Notes: generated by a model from the letters alone, not told the origin. A stretch of DNA of 20,568 bases from Sanchytrium tribonematis (GCA_018985235.1 JADGIG010000097.1:1-20568); one strand, 5' to 3'. Positions 10,601 through 16,943 are shown, counted from the stretch's first letter. A program made the numbers and translations.

Positions 10601-10810
10601 AGATTTGAAGGGAATGTTGATTACTTTAAAATCACTCCTCAAACTTTAAGAGTTTGTAAACAGCATATGATTATTATGCACCCACTGCCTCGTGTAGATG
10701 AAATTGATGTACTTGTTGACGAAGACGACCGAGCAGCGTATTTTAGACAAATGAGATACGGCTTGTACGTTAGAATGGCACTATTGGCATTAATTGCAAA
10801 TGTGTATTAA
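4642..10810 (+). CDS. URA2: CAD/Ura2 multienzyme: glutamine-dependent CPSase II + pseudo-dihydroorotase + aspartate transcarbamylase; one 19-nt intron
   Basis: Exons 4642-10159 and 10179-10810 encode 2049 residues catalysing the first two steps of pyrimidine synthesis in the cytosol. Order: small CPSase/glutaminase (1-375; nucleophile Cys269 in GICLGHQ, His351 and Glu353 in FHPE); CPSase A half (about 401-930, GSGGLSIGQAGEFDYSG); CPSase B half (about 944-1320, LGSGVYRIGSSVEFDW); MGS-like regulatory domain (about 1324-1440); dihydroorotase-like segment (about 1455-1700); linker; aspartate transcarbamylase (about 1749-2049, with PSTRTS, KGESL, RHSQPGS, EHPSQALLD, GDLKNGRTVHSL, MHPLPR). In the dihydroorotase part the usual GLIDVHVHLREPG reads GLVNVFTGKLQD, so the metal-binding HxH is gone. 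Fungal Ura2 has such a dead domain, and a separate dihydroorotase gene is then expected elsewhere. Feedback by UTP through the MGS domain is inferred from the family. Confidence 0.95.
10160..10178 (+). other. 19-nt spliceosomal-type micro-intron in CAD (phase 1)
   Basis: The sequence GTAATTATTTCTTATTTAG interrupts the transcarbamylase domain. Left in, the frame runs to a TGA at 10201-10203 and loses the C-terminal third of the domain. Removed, KGESLTDT continues directly into IRTLSSYADVIVMRHSQPG, the expected family sequence without gap or insertion. The removal is not a multiple of three, so intron retention is disruptive. It has GT...AG ends and no recognisable separate branch site. Confidence 0.88.
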
Positions 10811-10815
10811 GCAAA

Positions 10816-10821
10816 TTTATT
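10816..10821 (-). terminator. AATAAA overlapping the VMA8 stop codon (TAATAAA)
   Basis: On the minus strand the VMA8 stop reads TAATAAA, so the signal begins inside the stop codon. The convergent CAD stop is 9 bp away. On the plus strand ATTAAA at 10819-10824 could serve CAD. Confidence 0.55.
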
Positions 10822-11560
10822 AAAAAATAATGTCTGAATCTTTTTCTTCTGTTACGAGTGTCGCATAAGCAGCTGGAGCGACACTGCCTTTAGCCTTGTC
10901 ATCAGCTTCAGCCTGTTCGACATCTCTTTTCTTTTTCGCTTGAACTTTTTTCAATCTATAGAATTCCTCCCTATCCTGTTCATCTAATTCGGAAGTAATG
11001 TAGGAGATGGTATTCTCAATTTTTGGGATTATGACATGCTCAATGGCATTCACACGACGATTGGTCAGTTTAATAACTTCATCTAAAATAACAAACGATG
11101 TTTGCAAAGAAGCAAGCTCCACTAGGGCCTGGACTGCTTTAGTATATAAATCTTTGCATTTGGATAATTGTTGGCCTCCCTTGCCTAGTCCGGCCATTTC
11201 AAACACAGCTCCAGATTCAAGGTAGCTTTCAAAGACGGGTAACAAAACCCCACTGACATTTTCAGTTCTACTTTTAACCTTAAATTTGGCACTTCCTTTT
11301 ATGGAATGTCGCAGTTGAAAGCTGAAATCTCCCATTGCGTAGTTAGCTTCGGCCAGCGAAAATGATGCAATTTGCATAACTTTTCCCATTTTTATTTTCG
11401 CTTCGTGTATTTTTTCTACAATAACTCTAAATTTTTTTGTCAATGCCTCGCTTTTTCTTTTCAATAAAGAATGTCCCGTCTTGGCGCCTTTTAATTTTAA
11501 TTTCATATTTGTTTGTGCCATTCTTGTTGGGAAAATTGCCAATCTGTTTTGAGAGGACAT
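10820..11560 (-). CDS. VMA8: V-type proton ATPase subunit D
   Basis: The protein of 246 residues from the ATG at 11558-11560 starts [20 protein letters not shown], matching the usual subunit D start, and continues [20 protein letters not shown]. Further family landmarks are [31 protein letters not shown], the block [17 protein letters not shown], and [16 protein letters not shown]. Subunit D is the central coiled-coil rotor stalk of the V1 sector that couples ATP hydrolysis to proton pumping at vacuole and endosome membranes. Long helices at both ends fit the coiled coil. The frame is open 30 codons further upstream, but those codons overlap the end of NASP in another frame and have no counterpart in the family, so I reject the longer start. 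The NASP stop is only 16 bp upstream on the same strand. Confidence 0.95.
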   Translation of the reverse strand: MSSQNRLAIFPTRMAQTNMKLKLKGAKTGHSLLKRKSEALTKKFRVIVEKIHEAKIKMGKVMQIASFSLAEANYAMGDFSFQLRHSIKGSAKFKVKSRTENVSGVLLPVFESYLESGAVFEMAGLGKGGQQLSKCKDLYTKAVQALVELASLQTSFVILDEVIKLTNRRVNAIEHVIIPKIENTISYITSELDEQDREEFYRLKKVQAKKKRDVEQAEADDKAKGSVAPAAYATLVTEEKDSDIIF

Positions 11561-11576
11561 CTGTTTGAAAAAATAT

Positions 11577-12420
11577 TTACTCGAGCTTCCTTTTCTTTCG
11601 TACAAGATGGGATATGTTCGTTGCTGGGCCTTCAACATGTTTCTTGTCAAATCCGACCGTCACTTCTGTTTGTTTGATCTTATCATAATCATTGATATGC
11701 GTGTTCAATTCTTCAAGCTACATTAATATATTGTACTTTTTGAGTTATATCTTGTCGAAGATCTTCTTTATCCTCCCCGACATCCACTTTTTCAAGAATC
11801 TCAAGACATTTTTCTACATACTCCTTAGCTTTCTTAATACGTTCGAGTTCAGGCAAATTCACTATGCTCGAGTCCTTTGCATCCATGGTTTCTGATGGAG
11901 AATTAGCAAATTCATATACAAGTGCGACATAGTAATAAGTATATGCTAGTTTTTTATAATCATTAGCTTCTTCAAAAAGTTTACAACAATTGAGATAACT
12001 TTCTAAAGCTTGCTGAAAGTTTGAATCTTCAAAACATATATCAGCAAGTAGCTGCTCAATTTTCCCCAATACATCATAGCTCATTTCTGCATCTGCAGCA
12101 ATCTGCTTGGCTCTTTCTAAGATATCGAATGCCGCTTCAAAGTCATCGACATCTTCTTCATCTACCTCCAAAAGTGTATACTTCTCTTTGTAGGTGTCAG
12201 AAGATTGTAGCATTTGCTGCTGTTGGCGATCAAAAACATCGTTCTTTTCAACTGCATTTTTAAATAGAGCTTCGGCGTATTCAACCAAATACAATATATT
12301 TTCCGAGGTAAACCCTTTTTGTTCTTCCAATTCGCACAACTCACTGTAATATTGTATAGCATCCTCGTATTGCTTTTCCTTGAAGGCGGTTCGAGCTAGC
12401 GTTTTCAAATCACCAGCCAT
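11577..12420 (-). CDS. NASP: NASP-type histone chaperone (SHNi-TPR protein); one 19-nt intron
   Basis: Exons 12420-11737 and 11717-11577 (minus strand) encode 274 residues. TPR-like helical repeats run from the start ([29 protein letters not shown]), with an acidic insertion ([23 protein letters not shown]) before the next repeats. This is the interrupted-TPR layout of NASP/Sim3/Hif1. After the intron the protein continues with a coiled segment [18 protein letters not shown] and ends [13 protein letters not shown]. This is almost identical to the conserved [10 protein letters not shown] nuclear-localisation segment of NASP, which strongly confirms the splice. The family escorts H3-H4 or H1 to chromatin. 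The uL15m stop is 31 bp upstream and the VMA8 start 16 bp downstream, all on the same strand. No AATAAA follows the stop. Confidence 0.9.
11718..11736 (-). other. 19-nt micro-intron in NASP (phase 0)
   Basis: On the minus strand the sequence GTACAATATATTAATGTAG lies between codons CAA AAA and CTT GAA. Unspliced, the frame meets TGA six codons into the intron and following sequence, and the protein loses its last 46 residues. Spliced, it reads [13 protein letters not shown] and reaches the conserved nuclear-localisation tail. Length and the GTA...TAG ends match the CAD intron. An ATTAAT stretch might act as branch site. Confidence 0.9.
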
Positions 12421-12451
12421 CCCTTTGTATTAAAAAATTTGTTTTTGCAAA

Positions 12452-13249
12452 TTAAGCGAGTTTTATTTTTTGATTTTCTATTGAAACTGAAGGTGCCTTT
12501 GGGTGTTGCATCTTGAAAGCAATATATAATCCAGACAAAGGAAGCAGTTTTTGCCTTTCTTCATTCAAATAGCCATCTTTTTCGTAATATTTGCCTGCCA
12601 GAAATTTCGGAGGAACTTCACAAATATTTCGCAATTGATGGTACAGGTATGCTTCTGGTTGGTCTTCTTGAAAACTTTTGTAAACTCTTTTGTGTAGCTG
12701 GCTGAGACCTACCTTTGTGTGATAAGCAATAGTTACAACTCCACCTGCATTCTCAATATTTTGTTTAGCTGCCTCTGAAATTCGAGATACAACCAAATGA
12801 ATTGATTTTTGTAATGGAATTCCATTAAGTATAGTTGTGGGATGTAATTTATGGACCAAATTGCGTTCAAAAAGATCTACAATATGAATTAATGGTCTTC
12901 CCTCTGTATCTTTTAATAATTTCAAGTCATTCATTCTGTCCATTTTGTTGACTAGCTGAGTAATTGTAAGCGATTGAAAGCTGCGGACTCCATATAACTT
13001 GAAGGTGTCATTTACCATGGAACCAATTTTCGGAAATCGTTTCCAAAATGGAATAGTGCTACCATTAAATCCAATTTTTACATGATGCCTCGCTTTTTGA
13101 CCATTGCTTCCTTTTCCATATCTCGTATTTCTTCGTTTGTTTGCTGTTCTATTTGATGCTTGATATACCGCAGACTTCAAATTATTGAGGGAGAGGCGAT
13201 TCATTTTCTGAGGGCACAGCGAAACAAGGGTCACGAAGTAGGTGGTCAT
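12452..13249 (-). CDS. MRPL15: Mitochondrial large-subunit ribosomal protein uL15m
   Basis: The 265-residue ORF carries the L15 signature region RNTRYGKGSNGQKARHH followed by GFNGSTIPFWKRFPK, corresponding to GKGxxxxGHKGQKAR...GFEGGQTPLYRRLPK in the family. The glycine-rich loop is about seven residues shorter than in bacterial or yeast proteins. Later parts (LPLSGLYIAFKMQHPK near the end) are only loosely conserved. The N-terminus is basic and hydroxylated, compatible with mitochondrial import. Two starts are possible: ATG at 13249 or the in-frame ATG at 13204 (MNRLSLNNLKSAVYQ), the latter closer to the usual LNNLK start of L15. It is followed after 31 bp by NASP, and no AATAAA follows its stop. 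Confidence 0.78.
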   Translation of the reverse strand: MTTYFVTLVSLCPQKMNRLSLNNLKSAVYQASNRTANKRRNTRYGKGSNGQKARHHVKIGFNGSTIPFWKRFPKIGSMVNDTFKLYGVRSFQSLTITQLVNKMDRMNDLKLLKDTEGRPLIHIVDLFERNLVHKLHPTTILNGIPLQKSIHLVVSRISEAAKQNIENAGGVVTIAYHTKVGLSQLHKRVYKSFQEDQPEAYLYHQLRNICEVPPKFLAGKYYEKDGYLNEERQKLLPLSGLYIAFKMQHPKAPSVSIENQKIKLA

Positions 13250-13282
13250 AATAAATCAAATCAGTCGATGATTACACATAAA

Positions 13283-13288
13283 TTTATT
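13283..13288 (-). terminator. AATAAA downstream of the SulP transporter gene
   Basis: On the minus strand AATAAA lies 28 nt after the SulP stop, in the 67-bp gap before uL15m. It is the only AATAAA near the 3' end of the MPG-SulP pair. Confidence 0.5.
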
Positions 13289-13316
13289 ATTTTCGGATTA
13301 TAACTGCTTCAAATAT

Positions 13317-15104
13317 TCAAAGGTCCTCAACCTTTTCACTCAAAATCGGAATTTCATTAAGCTCAAGATCGGAAATATTACTTATATTCTTGGTCATAAA
13401 GCTTGGTCTAGCATCTTGAATAATTGGAGAAGAAAGCTCGTTGATGTTGTCATATTGAAGCGTCTTGTTTTTTTTCGAGTATTTTTGAAATATTAGATCT
13501 AAGGCATGAACGCCAGTATAGTCGATTACGATGCATTCTCTTAAATCGACAAGAATTTCAGAAGGGTCATTAAACTCATCAAATAATTCAATATATTGGT
13601 GAGCTGAGCCAAAGTAAAGTGGTCCTTTTACCCTATAAATCTTAGATTCGCCATTTTCACCCTCTTCAATATTAAAATTTAACAATTTTCCAGAATTCCA
13701 GCTATTGCAAAGCGCGGCCCATATTACGCCTGCAATCACTCCAGTTGCTAAATTGTAGACTACTGCTAAGATTGTTACCAGTAAAATTGCAATTGAGTCC
13801 TCTATCGGAATTTTGAATAGTAGAAATAAAGATCTCCAATAAAAAGTTTTGAATACAATCACCCATAATACGCCTGATAGGCAAGCAACCGGAACTAGCT
13901 TAATCAACATTGGTAGCAAAGAAACTAAGATCAGGATTGATATTCCTACTGTTATTCCACTAAGTCGATGTTTCCCTCCATTATATACATTTGCCATTGC
14001 TTGAGCAATCATTGCTCCACCACCCTGGGTTTTAAAGATTCCGCAAATAAAATTGGCAATACCTTGAGCAAAAGACTCTTGCACTGCCATTGACGCATTG
14101 GTTTTAATTCCAAACTTATCTCCGACAGTTGCAAGAGTCATGATACTTTCACACAGACCAATTAAAGCTAACATAAAAGCATAAGTCAGCACGATACTCC
14201 ATCTGATACCAGAGATATTGGGAATCCCTGGGATTGGAAAATGGCCCTTAAAATCAGATGTATCGCCTACAGTTCGCACTCCCTGGTGAATCAATAGTCT
14301 GTTTATCAAATGCTCCCAAGTGGTGGTAAACACCAGTGCAACCAGAGTGCTTGGTATAACTTTTCCAATTTTTGGTATTTTCGGGAATCCAACCATAATA
14401 ATTATGGTTTGAGCAACACAGAGAACTGTAAGCCAGAGTTCAAGGCTGTGGATGTTCATATAGTATAGAGTATTGTTAAGCGAGCAAACAGCAAAATCAC
14501 CGTCGCATTTTTGAAAAATTGACAATTGGGTGATAAATATTAAAATGCTTAAACCGTTAAGGAAGCCTATCATTGCAGTTTCAGGAATAAGCTTGATAAA
14601 CTTTGCAAGCTTAAAGTATCCTACAAGAATTTGTATCACACCTACAAATATGATCGTCAACCACACATACTGTTTACGATCCTCAACAGAGAGGTCTCCC
14701 AAAGGGCCCAAATTATCCATTAGGTTTTTGGTGACCACTGCCAAAGCACCAGCAGCACCATTTGCCATTCCACCTAGTCTGGTAAACATTGTTGCAAAAA
14801 TGGCCATAAAAACAGTTGCATAAAGTCCAGTTTCCGGTTCTAAATGAGCTGCATAACTAAACGCAACTACCTCAGGAACCATAAGTGTGCTTACACATAT
14901 TCCTGATATAATCTCTGATGCAAAAATTTTAGGATTGTGGAAATAAAATGAGGCTGAATCCCTTGTAAATGTTGCCACAAATTCCGGCCATGAAGAAATA
15001 ACTTGAATTTTTTGGTACTCCTTGTATAATTGTTGTTTTACTAATTTGCTTGCTTTTTTGATGTCCTTGGAGAACAGTTGAAGATCATTAAAAAATTTCT
15101 GCAT
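13317..15104 (-). CDS. SulP/SLC26 anion transporter with C-terminal STAS domain, bacterial-like subtype
   Basis: The ATG at 15102-15104 gives 595 residues; the frame is open two codons further but has no ATG there. A basic N-terminal helix (1-65) precedes a membrane domain of about 12-14 segments (roughly 70-480) with ISGICVSTLMVPEVVAFSYAA, the SulP entry motif, and AQGIANFICGIF...GGGAMIAQAMANVYNGG...RLSG. A STAS domain follows (about 495-560: VKGPLYFGSAHQYIELFDEF...EILVDLRECIVIDYTGVHALD). The QGIANxxxGxF...GxAMIxQ...NGG pattern is that of bacterial SulP proteins (bicarbonate/sulfate carriers of the BicA type). Eukaryotic SLC26 usually has a different segment there. Probable substrates are sulfate or bicarbonate. 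The MPG stop lies 9 bp upstream on the same strand. Transfer from bacteria is possible but unproved. Confidence 0.88.
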   Translation of the reverse strand: MQKFFNDLQLFSKDIKKASKLVKQQLYKEYQKIQVISSWPEFVATFTRDSASFYFHNPKIFASEIISGICVSTLMVPEVVAFSYAAHLEPETGLYATVFMAIFATMFTRLGGMANGAAGALAVVTKNLMDNLGPLGDLSVEDRKQYVWLTIIFVGVIQILVGYFKLAKFIKLIPETAMIGFLNGLSILIFITQLSIFQKCDGDFAVCSLNNTLYYMNIHSLELWLTVLCVAQTIIIMVGFPKIPKIGKVIPSTLVALVFTTTWEHLINRLLIHQGVRTVGDTSDFKGHFPIPGIPNISGIRWSIVLTYAFMLALIGLCESIMTLATVGDKFGIKTNASMAVQESFAQGIANFICGIFKTQGGGAMIAQAMANVYNGGKHRLSGITVGISILILVSLLPMLIKLVPVACLSGVLWVIVFKTFYWRSLFLLFKIPIEDSIAILLVTILAVVYNLATGVIAGVIWAALCNSWNSGKLLNFNIEEGENGESKIYRVKGPLYFGSAHQYIELFDEFNDPSEILVDLRECIVIDYTGVHALDLIFQKYSKKNKTLQYDNINELSSPIIQDARPSFMTKNISNISDLELNEIPILSEKVEDL

Positions 15105-15113
15105 CCCCAAGTT

Positions 15114-15626
15114 TTAAAACTCCAAAAGAAATCTCCAAGGCTTTAAAGCATATTCTTTTGCATATTTTATACCAATTCGGGGTGTTTTAATCACTGGTTT
15201 CGTATTTGGGCCGCGATCTTCTATCCATAAGCCACACTTATAACCTAATGTTTTATGATTTAATGACTTATTCACTTTAAGAAATTTTGATAGTATACCA
15301 GGTCCTTTACAATGCCCCGCTCCTCTAATTAGAACTGCCGCAGGGTAATCTTTTTCACCCGTAACTACATTAATCATCCAATAGATCCCATATATTAGAT
15401 AAATGTATAACTGACCGCCTTCATCAAACATAGGTATTGTTCTCTTAGTTTTACCAAATCGGCCATGACACGCCAAGTCGTTAGGCCCATCATAAGCTTC
15501 TACCTCGGTAATTTCCAATTCAAATATCTTGCCATTAATTTCTCTTACAATGTATTTGCCAAGCAAATCTTCTGCAACTTGTAAAACAGGTCTCTTAAAA
15601 AAGTCCTGAGATAAAATATCTCCCAT
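15114..15626 (-). CDS. MPG: 3-methyladenine DNA glycosylase, AAG/MPG family (bacterial-type length)
   Basis: The 170-residue protein excises alkylated purines as first step of base excision repair. It matches the AAG fold along its length: LAEDLLGKY-like opening (VAEDLLGKYIVREI), EITEVEAYDGPNDLACHGRFGKT, LYIYLIYGIYWMINVVTG, AAVLIRGAG, GPGILSKFL, LWIEDRG, TPRIGIKYA, PWRFLLEF. Residues equivalent to the human catalytic Glu125, pocket Tyr127, His136, Tyr159, intercalating Tyr162 and Asn169 are present as Glu43, Tyr45, His54, Tyr76, Tyr79 and Asn86. The protein has no N-terminal extension and is closer in length and in the LWIEDRG...TPRIGI tail to bacterial enzymes than to animal MPG. No AATAAA follows its stop, and SulP starts 9 bp downstream. 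Confidence 0.92.
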   Translation of the reverse strand: MGDILSQDFFKRPVLQVAEDLLGKYIVREINGKIFELEITEVEAYDGPNDLACHGRFGKTKRTIPMFDEGGQLYIYLIYGIYWMINVVTGEKDYPAAVLIRGAGHCKGPGILSKFLKVNKSLNHKTLGYKCGLWIEDRGPNTKPVIKTPRIGIKYAKEYALKPWRFLLEF

Positions 15627-15677
15627 TGTTTGAGCTACACAAAATATATTGCAAATGATATGATGTTAAATTAAGGA

Positions 15678-15683
15678 TTTATT
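15678..15683 (-). terminator. AATAAA containing the stop codon of small gene A
   Basis: The end of gene A reads CAA TAA A on the minus strand, the same arrangement as at the stop of the EamA transporter. Confidence 0.55.
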
Positions 15684-15936
15684 GAATAAATAGTAAATGG
15701 GTATCTCGAGCAATTCTTTGGCATGCTTCAGGTGAAATTTTATTTTCTCTAGCCAAGTGCAAGATAACACCTGGAATTTGGTGTTCTGGTACCTTCATAA
15801 GTCTAAGTGTTTCTAAAGGGTTCCTGTATAGTACGTAATCGTAACATTTCGAGACAAATAAGCTCTGTCTCATAGATTTGCAGGATCCTCCCTTTTGGAG
15901 TGTTAGCTGGATAAACTGATGAGGTACCGTGGACAT
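15679..15936 (-). CDS. Small paralogous protein A (family of unknown function)
   Basis: The 85-residue soluble, mostly helical protein has no signal peptide or membrane segment and I do not recognise the family. Its core SLFVSKCYDYVLYRNPLETL followed by RLMKVP is clearly shared with the neighbouring protein B (RALLVANCYDQIIYEKPVDTL, KLLNVP) and more weakly with C. Pattern: L-x2-[SA]-[KN]-C-Y-D-x2-[LI]-Y-x2-P-[LV]-[ED]-T-L-[RK]-L. The stop codon is inside an AATAAA (CAATAAA), indicating a very short 3' UTR. The three copies have equal orientation and spacing of roughly 100-440 bp, which indicates tandem duplication. The function is unknown. Confidence 0.72.
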   Translation of the reverse strand: MSTVPHQFIQLTLQKGGSCKSMRQSLFVSKCYDYVLYRNPLETLRLMKVPEHQIPGVILHLARENKISPEACQRIARDTHLLFIQ

Positions 15937-16035
15937 TAATTCTAATTAACGACTAGAGCGTCTTTAAATAATCCTCTTTAAGGAATTAGGACTCATGTAA
16001 CCCCTGCTCTAAGGATTATAAGCAGATTTGATTTG

Positions 16036-16279
16036 TCATAGACCTGGGATAAAATTCGATGATTTTATTGTTTGCTTGTCATTTTGAGAAGAAACAGCAC
16101 TGTCTATGTCAATTATAGAATTATCTTTGCGCCTACTTCTATTTTTAAGCCAGTAATTGAATATTTCAAGCTGCGCAATTAGCCTCAATTTTCTCAATTT
16201 CCTTCATATTTGTTGGTAAATTAATCTCGAATTCCTTAAAATTGATAAACTCTGCATTTTGTCTCACGACTTTAATCAT
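16036..16279 (-). pseudogene. Candidate small gene between B and A, interrupted by a one-base frameshift
   Basis: A minus-strand ATG at 16279 opens 37 codons (MIKVVRQNAEFINFKEFEIN...) ending in TGA at 16166. An overlapping frame one base off runs about 60 codons without stop to TGA at 16036 and has no ATG of its own (EIFNYWLKNRSRRKDNS..., ending NFIPGL). The switch would fall in the near-duplicate run AAATTGAGAAAATTGAGG. Together the two frames would make about 80 residues, the size of the neighbours, with about 100 bp gaps on both sides. No GT lies close to the junction; a 49-nt GT...AG joining is possible but has weak signals. The product is unrecognised and not clearly a member of the A/B/C family. 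It could be a real gene with a sequencing error, a decaying gene, or chance. Confidence 0.4.
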
Positions 16280-16373
16280 TGAATTTAATTTTGTTTCAAT
16301 TAATTACGTTATTTTAAGTTGACAGGTATTAGATATGCAGCGTTGAAAGTTAAATGAATTCAACAATTATAAA

Positions 16374-16379
16374 TTTATT
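16374..16379 (-). terminator. AATAAA overlapping the stop codon of small gene B (TAATAAA)
   Basis: On the minus strand gene B ends GTT TAATAAA, the same stop/poly(A) overlap as VMA8 and the unspliced end of gene C. Confidence 0.55.
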
Positions 16380-16626
16380 AAACCTCAAGATATTCCAAAG
16401 TTTTGTCGACTGTTGTTCGATGGTTTACCACTAGTTCGATTAATAAAGCTCTCATATGGGAAGGTGGAACATTCAATAGTTTGAGTGTGTCTACGGGCTT
16501 TTCATAAATAATTTGGTCGTAACAATTAGCTACTAGTAATGCCCTGTATAAATCATGGCTTTTTACGCCTTGTTTCTCAATTGTGGTTCTAATCATTCGT
16601 TCATTAATTTGTTGTAAACTGCTCAT
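16378..16626 (-). CDS. Small paralogous protein B (family of unknown function)
   Basis: The protein has 82 residues from the ATG at 16626. The frame is open to an earlier ATG at 16668 that would add 14 residues, but the later start begins MSSLQQ, parallel to MSTVPH in A and MDSPQS in C, so I prefer it. The core RALLVANCYDQIIYEKPVDTL at about residues 28-48 aligns with A without gaps, and KLLNVPP follows. It is helical and soluble, with no catalytic motif or targeting signal visible. With A it forms a clear paralogous pair and with C a looser one. The function is unknown. The TAA stop is fused to AATAAA. Confidence 0.7.
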   Translation of the reverse strand: MSSLQQINERMIRTTIEKQGVKSHDLYRALLVANCYDQIIYEKPVDTLKLLNVPPSHMRALLIELVVNHRTTVDKTLEYLEV

Positions 16627-16739
16627 TGTTAAAGTTATGGGGAATCTGCTTCTTATAAACTTTGACACAGATTATGGTTCAAATCACAGAGTCTGAAATT
16701 TCTGTGGTCGAAATTTGAAAAAACTGAGAAACCTTTACA

Positions 16740-16758
16740 CTAGTAAATACTTTATTAC
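16740..16758 (-). other. Possible third 19-nt micro-intron, at the 3' end of small gene C
   Basis: The length and GTA...TAG ends are the same as in the CAD and NASP introns (phase 2 here). Splicing restores a family-length protein, but the alternative reading as stop plus AATAAA is also good. Confidence 0.4.
16751..16756 (-). terminator. AATAAA at the unspliced stop of small gene C, inside a possible 19-nt intron
   Basis: The unspliced frame ends TGG TAATAAA, resembling the stop/poly(A) overlaps of VMA8 and gene B. The same bases lie within the GTA...TAG segment 16740-16758, so the two readings compete. Confidence 0.4.
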
Positions 16759-16943
16759 CAGGATTCCAAAGCGTCAGTCATCGCACCGATAATTGAGGCG
16801 TACTTTGAAGTTACGTAAGGCTCGTTTAATATGATATAATCCAGGTTGTTTTGCAAAATCACTCTTTCGAAGAGAGTATTTGCTTTAAGATATTTTTGGT
16901 ATGTTATTTGCAAAATACAGTGTATTGACTGTGGACTATCCAT
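16755..16943 (-). CDS. Small paralogous protein C (family of unknown function; 62 aa unspliced, 81 aa if a 19-nt intron is removed)
   Basis: The ORF starts MDSPQSIHCILQ at 16943. Residues 24-45 (LFERVILQNNLDYIILNEP) correspond to the LxxxLLVANCYDQIIYEKP core of B, with Cys-Tyr replaced by Asn-Leu. Unspliced, it stops after 62 residues (ALESW) and lacks the last helix of A and B. If GTAATAAAGTATTTACTAG (16740-16758) is removed as an intron, translation continues ALESCVKVSQFFQISTTEIS and stops at 16679. This gives 81 residues, close to 82 and 85 for B and A, with about the same length as B after the conserved proline. However, the unspliced stop is also part of TAATAAA, as in B. I cannot decide between these. 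The function is unknown. Confidence 0.55.
   Translation of the reverse strand: MDSPQSIHCILQITYQKYLKANTLFERVILQNNLDYIILNEPYVTSKYASIIGAMTDALESW

Noticed and set aside
11560-11579. 20-nt GTAAATATTTTTTCAAACAG (11561-11580) as an intron between NASP and VMA8
   Set aside because: Splicing it would remove the NASP stop and run NASP out of frame into VMA8, with no family sequence gained. An acceptor-like role is kept only as a hypothesis.
11561-11650. 30-residue N-terminal extension of V-ATPase subunit D
   Set aside because: These bases encode the end of NASP in another frame ([12 protein letters not shown]), and the canonical subunit D start is the ATG at 11560.
12390-12425. GGG directly before the ATG of NASP and SulP as a microsporidian-type start-site signal
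   Set aside because: Seen at only two genes, both in tiny spacers, and absent from the other starts.
15105-15110. Start of the SulP gene two codons upstream at TTG
   Set aside because: No ATG there; the first ATG of the frame is at 15104, and non-ATG starts are not expected here.
16049-16068. Perfect inverted repeat ATAAAAT/ATTTTAT with 6-nt loop
   Set aside because: All-AT stem in AT-rich DNA; such hairpins are expected by chance and there is no supporting context.
16279-16626. 19-nt GTCGTGAGACAAAATGCAG near the start of the broken small gene as a micro-intron
   Set aside because: Removing it leads to a TGA within 20 codons, and it has GTC...CAG borders instead of GTA...TAG.
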